Origin: a virus
Direction: 5' to 3' (one strand)
IMG/VR virus record: IMGVR_UViG_3300042558_000407
Coordinates: 1 to 20,725 of that record
DNA length: 20,725 nucleotides
The translations under genes and the position numbers were made by a program. The stretch's first letter is position 1. Each line of letters starts with the position of its first letter. The notes beneath the pieces were generated by a model, which saw only the letters and a list, made by a program, of their open reading frames with translations, did not search any database and had not been told where the DNA came from. Below, piece after piece: positions 12,917 through 20,725 of this stretch.

Positions 12917-14413
12917 TTATCGAGTAACTTCCAGATACTTACCCGGTCTTTTTGGATCTGGCACATACCATTTTCCATTGGCTGCCTGTTTTGCGCCTGC
13001 GACTGGAGGCTTAGCCGGAGCGGCTTTGGCCGGAGGCGTTTTTACCGGACCGAACGGCGCAGCCGGAGCCGCATTTCCGGAGCCAAGCTCTGCGAGTTCT
13101 TCGTCTATATTTCTTATCGCCAGCCTAATGGCCTCTTTTTGAGAGCCCAATACCGTGCGATCGCTAAGATCAATCATCAAGGCGCGACGCTCTCTTCGAA
13201 GATTGCCAATTTTTGTTCGGCGCTGATTGTCCGTCATGTCCTTAGGGCCAGAACTTCCACCCCGAGAAGCTGGCGGATTGCGCCTGTAAGCAGTGAGAGC
13301 GTCTGTAGATGCCAGATCAGCTTCAGCCTTGCGTGGCCCATACAGGGCCTCAGTCTCAGCTATTTTTGTCTGCGCTTCAGCAGCCCTTTTTCTAAATGGC
13401 GCAAGAGCCAAATTTTCGGCATCCTGTCTCGTCATGCCCGCTAGTTCCATTTGCTCCTTAGTCATTGCGCGACCAGCATTTTGGAGAGCAATCGCTTCAT
13501 CACGAGCCTTCTGAACCGCATCGATATTCTGCAGAGCAAACGCATCGCGACGCTCTTCGATGTTACGCAGAGATGCCTCACGCGCATCAAGAGCGCCCCT
13601 GTAGGCTTGAGATCCAGCCTGCAGACCACGAGCCAAGGCCGAGGCAAGGCTCTCGCCGGGCTTTGCGCCTGCAAGTGCAGCGCCGCCTGCGATCAGCGCA
13701 TCGAACGGAGCGCGCTTACGCGCCTGTTCAACCAGCTCTTCTTCGCGGCCAAGGCGCTTGGTCTGACGCTCCAATATAGCTGCGCGTTCAGGATCGACAG
13801 CCGCGCCTTCCTCTGCTGCCACCAAGCCTTTGAGTTGAGCTACCTCTCTGGACAAGACGTCCAAGCCAATGGTTAATTCAGGAGGAATTTCGCCAGTCCG
13901 TGGTACAGAAGATCTCAGCTGCTCAAGCTCAGATTCCTTCTGCTCAAGCATTGTCCTAAAACGCGACGCACCCCTCGGCGTTGCCGGAGCCTCTGCAACC
14001 ACCTCAGGCGCGACCTCGGCTGCAACCACAGGCGCAGTTTCCCCCTCCGGCATTGCCAGCCCGGCTTGCATTCTGGCGAGGTGTTCTTTCTGCCAGTCAG
14101 CAAGCGGCGGATTCGCAGATCTGGTGCCTGCGCCTACTGGTATTGCGGGACCAGATCGAGCCGCATTCGGGATTATCATCGCGGTCGGCTTCGGGGCTTC
14201 AAGTTCAGCAACACGCATGGGAGCGGGAGATGCCGGTGACAGCTTGGTCGGGAACAAATTCGCAAGCCCACCAACGCCAGCACCCGGAGCAGCCTCACTT
14301 TCGGACGCCATAATCTGGGCGACCAAATCATCAACGGCCACACTTTGCAGTTCAGGCTTCGCTGCCTTGAGTCGGATCGCCTCCATTCGCGCTTGCTGGG
14401 GTGTCATCACCAT
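12917..14413 (-). CDS. Coiled-coil internal virion protein candidate, 498 aa
   Basis: No family is recognised with certainty. The protein is Ala/Glu/Arg-rich. It has a low-complexity Pro/Ala N-terminal third, then long predicted coiled-coil stretches (about 150-190, 205-240 and 270-380), broken by a short hydrophobic Ala/Gly patch (IAGGAALAGAKPGESLASALARG begins near 240). The C-terminus is Pro/Ala/Lys-rich and ends in a GKWYVPDPKRPGKYLEV segment. The start is preceded by AAAGG at eight bases and lies one base past the stop of the 309-aa gene. By position, in the run between a gp10-like protein and the giant proteins, it corresponds to the ejection or internal-core proteins of podophages (P22 gp7/20/16, T7 gp14-16). 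That role is inferred from position and composition only. Confidence 0.8.
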   Translation of the reverse strand: MVMTPQQARMEAIRLKAAKPELQSVAVDDLVAQIMASESEAAPGAGVGGLANLFPTKLSPASPAPMRVAELEAPKPTAMIIPNAARSGPAIPVGAGTRSANPPLADWQKEHLARMQAGLAMPEGETAPVVAAEVAPEVVAEAPATPRGASRFRTMLEQKESELEQLRSSVPRTGEIPPELTIGLDVLSREVAQLKGLVAAEEGAAVDPERAAILERQTKRLGREEELVEQARKRAPFDALIAGGAALAGAKPGESLASALARGLQAGSQAYRGALDAREASLRNIEERRDAFALQNIDAVQKARDEAIALQNAGRAMTKEQMELAGMTRQDAENLALAPFRKRAAEAQTKIAETEALYGPRKAEADLASTDALTAYRRNPPASRGGSSGPKDMTDNQRRTKIGNLRRERRALMIDLSDRTVLGSQKEAIRLAIRNIDEELAELGSGNAAPAAPFGPVKTPPAKAAPAKPPVAGAKQAANGKWYVPDPKRPGKYLEVTR

Positions 14414-14414
14414 C

Positions 14415-15344
14415 TTACTTACCTTTCAACCATCCAAGTCCGTGCATCGGATGCTTGATGTTGCGCTTGCCATCAGCGTCAATCGGGCCGCCGTCTTTCC
14501 TGCGGAAGATATTGCCCACCGCGCCAATTCCGGTAGCGATAGCGCCAGCGATCTGCGCCGTTCTGCTTGGGCCGGGAGCCTGCTGAAAGGTAGTGCCGGA
14601 GCCGCTTGCGCTCGGTGTGCCAACGAAATCTTGAAAGCGCTTGGCTTGATTATAACCCCAGTCGCGCTGATCTTCCCAATCCTGCCGTAGTAAATCAAGA
14701 GACTGTTGCTCAAATCCACGCTGAGCCCCGCCCGCCGCTTCAAGGGCAGAAGCATCTATACCGGCCATGTTCTGAACGTCGCGACCAAGGCTCTGCGCCC
14801 GCTCAGCTGCCGTGAGATAACGACCGGCTTCAGTGTTGAACTGACCCATGCCGCTCTCGTAACCCTTCTGGAGAGCGTCCTGTTGAGCCGAGAGAGCAGC
14901 GGCATTTGCATCACGAACTGCGCGGGCGGTAAACTCAGCGCTCCGGCTACCACCAAACGTGCCACCACCAACAAAGGTGCGGTTCACCTGAGGTAGCAGA
15001 TTCTCATACAGGTTCCGGCCAGCCGCCGATCCAATCCCAGCGACTACGTTCTGGGTGTATGGATTCATATACTGAGCGGCAATGCCCGGGTCTGTGAATG
15101 ACTGAGTCGCGCCTGCAATGTAATTGCCAGCTGCCTGCGTATACGGCCTGTAGTTCCCGACATTCTGGGAAACCATATTGTAAGCCTGCTGCTCCTGCGG
15201 GGAAATTGAAGCAATACGTGGGCCAGCCTCGTATTTCTGGTAGTCGCCGCTCGTAGCCTCATAGCCTCTTTCGATGCTCTTGGTGTAGGCATCAACAAGC
15301 CATTGGGGTAGCTTGGTTTCTGTGATGGTTTCTGTGACAGCCAT
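14415..15344 (-). CDS. Podophage-type internal/ejection protein candidate, 309 aa
   Basis: The protein contains a pattern I recognise from many environmental podophage structural modules: YMNPYTQNVV (92-101) followed by GGGTFGGSRSAEF (126-138) within Ala/Gln-rich helices. A C-terminal Gly/Ala hydrophobic patch (about 265-282) precedes RRKDGGPID. Its biochemical role is not established to my knowledge; the context suggests a virion-internal or DNA-ejection component. The start ATG shares one base with the stop of the 699-aa gene (TAATG), and GGAGG at 15354-15358 lies nine bases upstream. Length and helix-rich composition resemble small ejection proteins, but this is not proof. Confidence 0.8.
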   Translation of the reverse strand: MAVTETITETKLPQWLVDAYTKSIERGYEATSGDYQKYEAGPRIASISPQEQQAYNMVSQNVGNYRPYTQAAGNYIAGATQSFTDPGIAAQYMNPYTQNVVAGIGSAAGRNLYENLLPQVNRTFVGGGTFGGSRSAEFTARAVRDANAAALSAQQDALQKGYESGMGQFNTEAGRYLTAAERAQSLGRDVQNMAGIDASALEAAGGAQRGFEQQSLDLLRQDWEDQRDWGYNQAKRFQDFVGTPSASGSGTTFQQAPGPSRTAQIAGAIATGIGAVGNIFRRKDGGPIDADGKRNIKHPMHGLGWLKGK

Positions 15345-17443
15345 TACGCCAGTCCTCCAACAGCTTTAAGCATTTTATCTATACCCTTCTGGGGTTTTGC
15401 AATCTTTTTTACATCTTTCAAGCCAGCTTGCTGGCGCACCATTTGCCGCATTTTGTCAAGACGGCGCACACCGTCGTCAGTCGATCCATCACCAAGAAGG
15501 GCAACATCCTGCGCGCTCCAGACATATTCGCCATCGGACAGCCACGCCGGGATATTATCTTCCTGACCGCCGCCGATGCCCTTCACTCGTCCGGGGCCTT
15601 GATGGCCGCCGTTCTTATGATATTCGACGAGATGCTTTACCATATCATCTTCGATTTCGCCGCCTTCTTTTTTGCCGGGAGCAGAGGCTGGCACTACAGC
15701 TGGTGCCGCAGCAGCTCCGGCCACAGGATCGCGGGTGAAGAATAGAAACTCCGTCTCTTGATCTCCGCCAGCGCGGCCATACGTCGTTGGCGTATAGGGA
15801 TAGAGAGCGCCAGTACCGCCGATGCCGCTGGAGCCACCACCGATCCCGCTGGTAAGCGTCTGCCTTAGCGGGCTTCTCGTAAAGTTCAGGCGAGTGGTAT
15901 CCGGAGTGAACGTCCTGCCGCCACCACCACCACCAGCGACAATGCCTCCGACTACCGGGACGACAGTGGTTGCAATATCGGCAACATCCAATGCCGTATC
16001 CAATATCGACCTTTCTTCGGGGACTTCGGGGTTCACGTCGCTAAGCAGGTCTGGCTGCTGGACAGGCGTCGTTTGCAGGCCGGGAAGCGCGACGGGGACC
16101 AAAGGTATAGCAGGCGGTTCTGACGCAATCGGCTCAGGCGTCGCGGTGTTCACAATGACGTTTTCTGTGGGGTCGTAAGCGGCTGCGCCGGGGATCAGGC
16201 CGGGGATTGCCCCGCCGATGCCAGCGGTAACGTCCGGAGCAGCGAGAGGGACAACCTCTGGTGCCGTAACCACAATCGGGGCATTTTCTTCCTCAAGGGT
16301 GTCGGATCTCGCATCGCCAGCTACTGCGTCTGCAGCAGCTCCGCCACCAATGCCGGAAACGAGATCGGCACCAGTGACGGCTTCCGGCCTAGCGGCAGTA
16401 ACTACAATCGGCGGCCCTTCCACAGGCGGCTGGGCTGGCGGCGGCGGGGGAGCAGAGGTAAGACCCAAGGCTGTCCTTATGCCTCCAGACAGCAATGTGT
16501 TCCCTGCGGCAGCGCCCGCAGCCTGAACTGCTCTGCTTACGCCATTGACGACGATCTGCTCAGTAACTTCTTCAGCTGCTTTTTCAACAGCCTTAGTTGT
16601 AGCCGCGCCGCCAATTCCGCTCATCATACTGCTTATGGCCTGATTAGCGCCGGAGACATTCATGATGCCCGCGCTTGCACCAGCAATTAGAGCCGCCTTG
16701 AGAGGATCATTCCCCGACAGCACAGCGCCAACGCCTCCTGCAGCAGCGCCCATAGCAATCTGAGCAGCGAGACCCAAAGGGCCAGCAGCAATCGCGGCGG
16801 CAATCGGCAGAAGGAATCCTGCTAGGCTGCCCAGTGTGCCCATGCCTTCCTTGGTGTCAGACGGCCCTGAGATCCAGCGCGTCCCTCCCACTGACCCATC
16901 AGGGTTGATAGTGCGTTCGCCTTGCTCAATAACCCAAGAGGCATTCTTGCCCTTGGTATCACTTAGATTCTGCGCGAACCGAGCGGCAGCGACCGCGCCT
17001 TCCTCACCTTCGCCGCTGAACAAGATCTTGTCGCCGCTTCTCACCCGGACGGGGCCACCCCAATATTCGAATACGTTGCGGCCCTGCCCTGCAATGTCAT
17101 AGCCCGTTTCGCTGCCTCGGTTATCCGTAGGCGCGGCAATGAAAGCGCCTTCCGGGGATGTGTTCGCCGCGATCCTTCGCGCCTCTCGCTCTTCGTATGT
17201 CAGCGGCGCAGCAGCCTCAATGACCGAAGGGGTCGCAGCTGGAGCAGCGGCGGCGGCAGATCCAATCCCGGAGACAGGCATAGGCTCCACGGATTGCACA
17301 GCGGGCCTGTATACTGGCGGCGGCGGAGGAGGCGGGGGAGGCGGAGCGATTATCTCTGGTTCTGCAGCGGCAAGGGCCCGCCGAAAAGCAGGGCTGTTAA
17401 GATACTCAGCATCGAATTCAGGCATGTAAAAATCTTCGAACAT
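15344..17443 (-). CDS. Repeat-rich virion protein with hydrophobic core and SDGEYV motif, 699 aa
   Basis: A modular structural protein. Residues 34-43 are ten prolines. About 100-195 is a small mixed alpha/beta region (FEYWGGPVRVRSGDKILF). Residues 203-262 form a Gly/Ala-rich hydrophobic stretch that could insert in membranes. Residues 330-445 contain degenerate repeats built from PIVVTA and GIGG elements. The C-terminus has GPGRVKGIGGGQEDNIPAWL and SDGEYV (636-641) followed by charged helices. This GPG...IPAxLSDGEyV pattern recurs in phage virion proteins, where its function is not known to me. The start has AAGGGG six bases upstream and follows the 78-aa gene by one base. Likely an internal or ejection-associated component; a tail-tip role is the alternative. 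Confidence 0.82.
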   Translation of the reverse strand: MFEDFYMPEFDAEYLNSPAFRRALAAAEPEIIAPPPPPPPPPPVYRPAVQSVEPMPVSGIGSAAAAAPAATPSVIEAAAPLTYEEREARRIAANTSPEGAFIAAPTDNRGSETGYDIAGQGRNVFEYWGGPVRVRSGDKILFSGEGEEGAVAAARFAQNLSDTKGKNASWVIEQGERTINPDGSVGGTRWISGPSDTKEGMGTLGSLAGFLLPIAAAIAAGPLGLAAQIAMGAAAGGVGAVLSGNDPLKAALIAGASAGIMNVSGANQAISSMMSGIGGAATTKAVEKAAEEVTEQIVVNGVSRAVQAAGAAAGNTLLSGGIRTALGLTSAPPPPPAQPPVEGPPIVVTAARPEAVTGADLVSGIGGGAAADAVAGDARSDTLEEENAPIVVTAPEVVPLAAPDVTAGIGGAIPGLIPGAAAYDPTENVIVNTATPEPIASEPPAIPLVPVALPGLQTTPVQQPDLLSDVNPEVPEERSILDTALDVADIATTVVPVVGGIVAGGGGGGRTFTPDTTRLNFTRSPLRQTLTSGIGGGSSGIGGTGALYPYTPTTYGRAGGDQETEFLFFTRDPVAGAAAAPAVVPASAPGKKEGGEIEDDMVKHLVEYHKNGGHQGPGRVKGIGGGQEDNIPAWLSDGEYVWSAQDVALLGDGSTDDGVRRLDKMRQMVRQQAGLKDVKKIAKPQKGIDKMLKAVGGLA
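17315..17344 (-). repeat. Poly-proline tract of 10 codons in the 699-aa virion protein
   Basis: Ten consecutive CCN codons near the N-terminus. The same kind of tract occurs in the 1591-aa polyvalent protein of the same operon, so the two gene products share this linker style. Confidence 0.8.
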
Positions 17444-17444
17444 G

Positions 17445-17681
17445 CTATTCCCCTTGATTCAATGCTTGCATTAATCGCATTGCCCATTCGCGCCAATCAT
17501 CAAACATATACGTACTCGGCGCTCCACGTTGAGAAATCCCGTCGAGGGCCAATAACCCAGAACCCCACATTTTCCAATCTTCTCCGGGCATAAATTGAGC
17601 AACGACGCCATATCTCTGTAGAAGGGGATAGTTGAGATCCGCCCAGAGTTCGAAGGTGGGTATGTTGCGAGGATCGATCAT
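17445..17681 (-). CDS. Small unknown virion-operon protein, 78 aa
   Basis: No family is recognised. It begins MIDPRNIPTFELWADLNYPL and has Trp-rich C-terminal helices (FDDWREWAMRLMQALNQ). There is no signal peptide or membrane segment. The start overlaps the stop of the 534-aa gene as ATGA and I see no Shine-Dalgarno site upstream, so it probably depends on translational coupling. It lies between the gp10-like protein and the ejection-type proteins, where podophages often encode small completion or needle-like factors. That is a positional suggestion only. Confidence 0.72.
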   Translation of the reverse strand: MIDPRNIPTFELWADLNYPLLQRYGVVAQFMPGEDWKMWGSGLLALDGISQRGAPSTYMFDDWREWAMRLMQALNQGE

Positions 17682-19282
17682 GATTGATAACGATGGTCAG
17701 TGGATTCGATATGAGCAATCACTTCACCCATCTGATAGTCTCCGCCGACCGTATTGCTGGAGAACTTAAAGCGTAGCTCACGGCGCTGTTCCTTGAAGAA
17801 CACCACCTGCTCTTCTGGTGTGTTTGCCACAGCCGGGAAGAACCTTACTTCCGAGGAGACCTCAGGCGCGCGGGCGTTGATGCGGCCTGTGATCTGGACC
17901 GACATGTCCCCGGACTGCACGAAATCAGGCTCAATTATGGCAACGCGGATCGCTGCGCTGGTCGGGCGCTCCGCCAGCAACATACTGATGTCGCCAGTTT
18001 CGAAGTAGCTCTCAATCGCATTGATCGACGTGCCGTCAATCTCATCGCTGCCGACTTCATGACGCCAGATTTTATACTGAGTAGGACCATTGTCCACGAC
18101 GCGCTGGTTCCCGCCCTCTGTAATGCGTAAATCACTGGCCTGCGTTATGCGGAACGCTCCTTCAGTTTGCGGCACTGGATTAACACCAGCCATGATAGGC
18201 GAGTGGAACACCTGAGCGTAGATGCCCGCAGAACGTCCAGCATTTGGAAGCTCTGTATCGTACCAAGTATTCTCCCGGACGTTATAAACCACAGCGTGCG
18301 TGCATTCGGTCGCCGAGCCGCGTGGGTAGCACCACCAGATTTCACCGTAGCGGGGAACCTTATAGGCGAAGACCTTATTGGACTGCTCGGTGTTCAAGCC
18401 ATCAAAGAAATAGTTGATGTTCAGTTCATTGGGAACTTCGCGCACAACGCCGTTGTACAGGAGGAATCGGTCAATCCCGCACCAGTAATAGATGCCATCA
18501 TACTCGATGACGCTGTTGGCCGAAAGAATCGATGAGGATGCGCTGATCGTGTCAAACGAGAATACGTCCGCTCCGCCTGTATAGCTGGCGCGAATAACGC
18601 TATCGAGCGTCCAGAAAAGACCTGCCGGATTCTGCCCGCCGCCGCGCAGTGGCAAGCCCTTGACCACTTTGGATGCAGCGATAAAGGCATCGCCAGCATC
18701 GCCGGTCGTAAAGTTCGTCGGATCGTTGGCATCAGACCATTGAACGTAGCCATTGGTTCCGAATACGAACAAGTAAGGATGCAGAACGCAGACGCCCCCA
18801 GATGCCGTAATGCCTGATATAGCCGTAAGCACACTGCTGCCGTAGATGTCGCCGATGTAGACCTGCTTGGCTGCCGCGCTCGAAATATCAAGAGCTGTGT
18901 CCGTGGCAACTCCGATAATGACAGAGCCGCCACCAGCGCCGTCGTTCATGGCGTCGAACGACCACATATAATTATCACCACCAATATAGCCAGCCGGCGT
19001 CCGATCCGTAGGCGCACTGGCATTCCCAAGCGTATCAATCGTCATGGACTGAACGCCATTGCCATAGCCCATATGGGTGTAGACGAAATTGTTCAGGGCC
19101 TGCGTGTAAAACTGGCGAACAATACCGTTGGCGAAGTTGCTGATCTGACGATAGCCACCGATCTTTCTTGGTAGTCCGCGCTGGAAGCGGCACCACTGAC
19201 CGTCAACGTAGTTCGCGCCTTCGAACTTCGTGCCATCCCGTTTGATTCCGGGCTTAGACTGTATGTTGACGGGAGTGAGCAT
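17678..19282 (-). CDS. Phage head-completion / packaged-DNA stabilisation-like protein (P22 gp10-like, tentative), 534 aa
   Basis: A beta-rich structural protein. Its N-terminus (KPGIKRDGTKF, then DGQWCRFQRGLPRKIGGYR at about 28-46) is a pattern common in podophage structural modules. Repeated short strands with aromatic turns follow (VYIGDIYGSSV, LFVFGTNGYVQWSD, EYDGIYYWCGIDRFLLYNG), suggesting a beta-propeller. P22 gp10, the packaged-DNA stabilisation protein at the tail hub, has comparable size and architecture, and the gene order here (gp10-like, then ejection proteins) matches. The assignment rests on pattern recognition, not alignment; a receptor-binding or tail-hub propeller is the alternative. 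The start is preceded by AAGGA (19290-19294) at seven bases. Confidence 0.8.
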   Translation of the reverse strand: MLTPVNIQSKPGIKRDGTKFEGANYVDGQWCRFQRGLPRKIGGYRQISNFANGIVRQFYTQALNNFVYTHMGYGNGVQSMTIDTLGNASAPTDRTPAGYIGGDNYMWSFDAMNDGAGGGSVIIGVATDTALDISSAAAKQVYIGDIYGSSVLTAISGITASGGVCVLHPYLFVFGTNGYVQWSDANDPTNFTTGDAGDAFIAASKVVKGLPLRGGGQNPAGLFWTLDSVIRASYTGGADVFSFDTISASSSILSANSVIEYDGIYYWCGIDRFLLYNGVVREVPNELNINYFFDGLNTEQSNKVFAYKVPRYGEIWWCYPRGSATECTHAVVYNVRENTWYDTELPNAGRSAGIYAQVFHSPIMAGVNPVPQTEGAFRITQASDLRITEGGNQRVVDNGPTQYKIWRHEVGSDEIDGTSINAIESYFETGDISMLLAERPTSAAIRVAIIEPDFVQSGDMSVQITGRINARAPEVSSEVRFFPAVANTPEEQVVFFKEQRRELRFKFSSNTVGGDYQMGEVIAHIESTDHRYQS

Positions 19283-19335
19283 CTATGATCCTTAAGTGCA
19301 TTCAGATTAGCAGCGGCCTGCTGCGCAACCGACGC

Positions 19336-19494
19336 TTATTCCCCCTCTGCGTCATGCTGCGCAGGAACTTGCGCTTCGGCCTGCTGCTTAATCTTTACGA
19401 CAAGAGGCCACGCGCCGGAGGACGTCGGCAGGTTGCCAAGCGTCTGCAGTACAGCGTTGATCTCGTCTACGGTAAGGCTCAGATTAATTTCCAT
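19336..19494 (-). CDS. Small conserved-looking phage protein, 52 aa
   Basis: A short gene reading MEINLSLTVDEINAVLQTLG at the start, then a WPLVVKIKQQAEAQVP helix and an acidic end. Its pattern (LTVDE..., PLV.KI..QAE.Q) resembles a small protein often seen downstream of phage fibre genes; its function is not known to me. Support: the ATG shares a base with the preceding stop (TAATG), GGAG lies at 19501-19504 with six-base spacing, and the + strand reading of the same bases has no comparable start site. A 53-base gap (19283-19335) with only the SD of the next gene follows. Confidence 0.7.
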   Translation of the reverse strand: MEINLSLTVDEINAVLQTLGNLPTSSGAWPLVVKIKQQAEAQVPAQHDAEGE

Positions 19495-19823
19495 TATGCG
19501 CTCCAAGGCAGCGGAGGAGTGACTACCGGCGGCACGACCTGATCGTTGATCTGCTGGGTCACATTTGCTTCATACGCAGCAACCTGATCCGCACCAAGCG
19601 CGGACTGCACCCAGCCGATGACCTGCGCTTCGGTAAGATCTGCGTAGGGTGTGAAGGTAGCACCCTCATCGAGAGTGACGCCAACCGAGCCATAAACGCC
19701 GCCGGAGAAGCCTGCTTCCTCGCCGGAAAGGGTCCAGTGGACCGTAAACACCACGTCGGTGTGATTGTCGTATTCGGGGTAGCAGTCGAGCTGCACGGCG
19801 TTCCATGTGTAAGATACAGCCAT
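19494..19823 (-). CDS. Fibre-associated phage protein, 109 aa
   Basis: Beta-rich N-terminal half (VSYTWNAVQLDCYPEYDN, then VVFTVHWTLSG) followed by FTPYADLTEAQVIGWVQSALG and a Pro-rich end (PPVVTPPLPW). I recognise this pattern from small proteins next to tail-fibre genes in podophages and cyanophages; function is undefined, possibly a fibre chaperone or accessory. Start choice: the ATG at 19823 has AAGGAG eight bases upstream (19833-19838, overlapping the fibre stop). The upstream in-frame ATG at 19829 would be only two bases from it. Its stop overlaps the next start. Confidence 0.78.
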   Translation of the reverse strand: MAVSYTWNAVQLDCYPEYDNHTDVVFTVHWTLSGEEAGFSGGVYGSVGVTLDEGATFTPYADLTEAQVIGWVQSALGADQVAAYEANVTQQINDQVVPPVVTPPLPWSA

Positions 19824-19832
19824 TATCATATC

Positions 19833-19838
19833 TCCTTA
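19833..19838 (-). promoter_or_regulatory. Shine-Dalgarno site overlapping the tail-fibre stop codon
   Basis: AAGGAG overlaps the TAA of the fibre gene (TAAGGAG) and fixes the 109-aa gene's start at 19823 rather than 19829. Confidence 0.6.
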
Positions 19839-20725
19839 GAAAAGATCGTTCCATATGGTGCCGTTGTAGCACCGAAGTTTGTTGGTCGTGCTGTCGTAGT
19901 ATACGTCGCCCGCCTGCGGCGACGCCGGAGCGGCTGCGAGCGGTATGAAGCGCACTTGGCCGCCAGCTTTGATACGGACACGTTCTACTGTCGCGCTGCC
20001 AAGGGCTAGTTCACTGCCGCCGAACTGGCTGGTGATCGAGGTGAGGCCAGCAGTCGTAACCGCGTCGATAGTCACAGCAGTTGAGTTGGTTGCATCACTG
20101 ATCCGCGTTATTCCTGCGGCGTGGAGGAGCGCGCCGGGGTTAGTAACGCCGATACCAACGTCACCCGTAGCGGTTATACGCATACGCTCGTTGTTGGCTG
20201 TCTGTAGGCGAAGCACTGCGGTGCCACCAGTCGAGAAGGTGGCGTTTATAAACGAGCCTGAAGCGTCCGCGCCGGAAAAGAGTTGGTTGGCGCGGGTCGC
20301 ATCAGTTTCGAAAAGGGACAACGTGCCGCCACTACCTACAGTAGTGCGAATGTTCCCATTAACATCCAGACGCACACCAGACGGCGCGGTACCGAGGCCA
20401 AGATTTCCGCTGCCATCCATGCGCATGCGCTCGGTCATGGTGACCGCACTTCCGACTGCTACGGTCTGCGATGCGCCAGTAAACCAGACGTGGTTATTCC
20501 CTGTTTGGGTGTATGCAGCGCGCTGCAAAGCTACGGAAGCAGAACTTACAAACGCCAGCGCTGCGGAGGTCGAAGGCCAAACCCCGTAACCGACGACCGG
20601 GCCGCCTGAAGAAAACTCGCTGCCAAACGTGGTTATATGTTCAGCCCCAGAATAATCTCCGCCAATAATCTTGGAGCCAGCAGTAGAGGATACATTACCC
20701 GACGTTATATACCCTCCGGAGACAT
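19836..20725 (-). CDS. Tail-fibre-like protein, C-terminal 295 aa (5' end beyond window)
   Basis: The frame is open to the right edge, so the N-terminus is missing. The visible part is Ser/Gly/Thr-rich with degenerate repeats: ERMRMDGSGNLGLG, ERMRITATGDVGIG and ERVRIKAGGQVRF, each an arginine-rich strand followed by a glycine turn. This is characteristic of trimeric beta-helical phage fibres. The C-terminus, ASPQAGDVYYDSTTNKLR then a short Trp-containing end, matches a widespread fibre-tip ending. No intramolecular-chaperone (peptidase S74-type) domain follows. An internal TTG at 20528 could be mistaken for a start, but the sequence upstream continues the same composition. Role inferred: host recognition or virion fibre. 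Confidence 0.85.
   Translation of the reverse strand, partial: VSGGYITSGNVSSTAGSKIIGGDYSGAEHITTFGSEFSSGGPVVGYGVWPSTSAALAFVSSASVALQRAAYTQTGNNHVWFTGASQTVAVGSAVTMTERMRMDGSGNLGLGTAPSGVRLDVNGNIRTTVGSGGTLSLFETDATRANQLFSGADASGSFINATFSTGGTAVLRLQTANNERMRITATGDVGIGVTNPGALLHAAGITRISDATNSTAVTIDAVTTAGLTSITSQFGGSELALGSATVERVRIKAGGQVRFIPLAAAPASPQAGDVYYDSTTNKLRCYNGTIWNDLF

Noticed and set aside
13869-14690. A 273-codon open frame on the + strand across two late genes
   Set aside because: Spans the junction of the 309- and 498-aa genes in antisense, with Ser/Ala-rich sequence typical of an antisense frame and no recognisable motif.
19285-19542. An 85-codon open frame on the + strand near the right end
   Set aside because: Antisense to the 52-aa gene and its neighbour, which have SD sites and a TAATG coupling; the + frame has none of these.
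19836-20528. A complete 230-aa fibre gene starting at the TTG at 20528
   Set aside because: The frame stays open with the same Ser/Gly/Ala-rich composition to the window edge, so the true start is outside the window.
19336-20725. A diversity-generating retroelement acting on the tail fibre
   Set aside because: No reverse transcriptase motif and no adenine-rich near-duplicate of the fibre end were seen in the window; the missing right side prevents a full test.

Overview
The window reads as an internal piece of a tailed double-stranded DNA phage (or prophage) genome, most likely a short-tailed, podovirus-like one. The signs are gene order, near-zero intergenic space, stop/start overlaps of the ATGA, GTGA and TGATG type, a complete recombination cassette, and an order of fibre, then a gp10-like head-completion protein, then large membrane-active or coiled-coil proteins, which resembles the ejection-protein region of P22/T7-like phages. 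The DNA is moderately GC-rich with clear Shine-Dalgarno (SD) sites. A proteobacterial host is plausible, but the sequence does not identify it. Terminase, portal, capsid and lysis genes are not here; head genes would be expected beyond the right edge.

Left arm (about 1-5091, + strand): an early DNA-metabolism operon. It begins with three small unknown genes (one cut by the window edge, one of only 25 codons). Then come an SF2 DEAD/DEAH helicase with a C-terminal zinc ribbon, a 74-aa unknown protein, a VRR-NUC nuclease, a YqaJ-type exonuclease, a 54-aa ribbon-helix-helix-like protein, a RecT annealase, and a 98-aa protein with an SSB-like acidic C-terminal tip. Exonuclease, annealase and candidate SSB together form a Red-like recombination unit. 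The helicase and VRR-NUC nuclease would act on branched intermediates.

Right arm (about 5093-20725, - strand, read right to left): a late virion operon. It starts with a tail-fibre-like protein cut by the right edge, then two small fibre-associated proteins (109 and 52 aa), a 534-aa gp10-like structural protein and a 78-aa unknown. A cassette of five large proteins follows (699, 309, 498, 1591 and 1012 aa) that I interpret as internal virion or ejection proteins. The 1591-aa protein is the most interesting. It is a polyvalent protein carrying a DdrB/ParB-like domain and an HExxH metallopeptidase domain, separated by poly-proline linkers. It is followed through a TGATG junction by the 1012-aa protein, which resembles the C-terminal part of giant PLxRFG-type phage proteins. 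Such proteins are thought to be injected with the DNA and to act against host defences, so this pair is the best candidate for an unusual system in the window.

The two operons converge with a single base between their stop codons (5091/5093). A GC-rich hairpin lies inside the last codons of the - strand gene. Non-coding space is minimal: 528-615, 2606-2660 and 19283-19335 are the only gaps above about 50 bases. No tRNA, CRISPR array, insertion sequence or integrase was seen.
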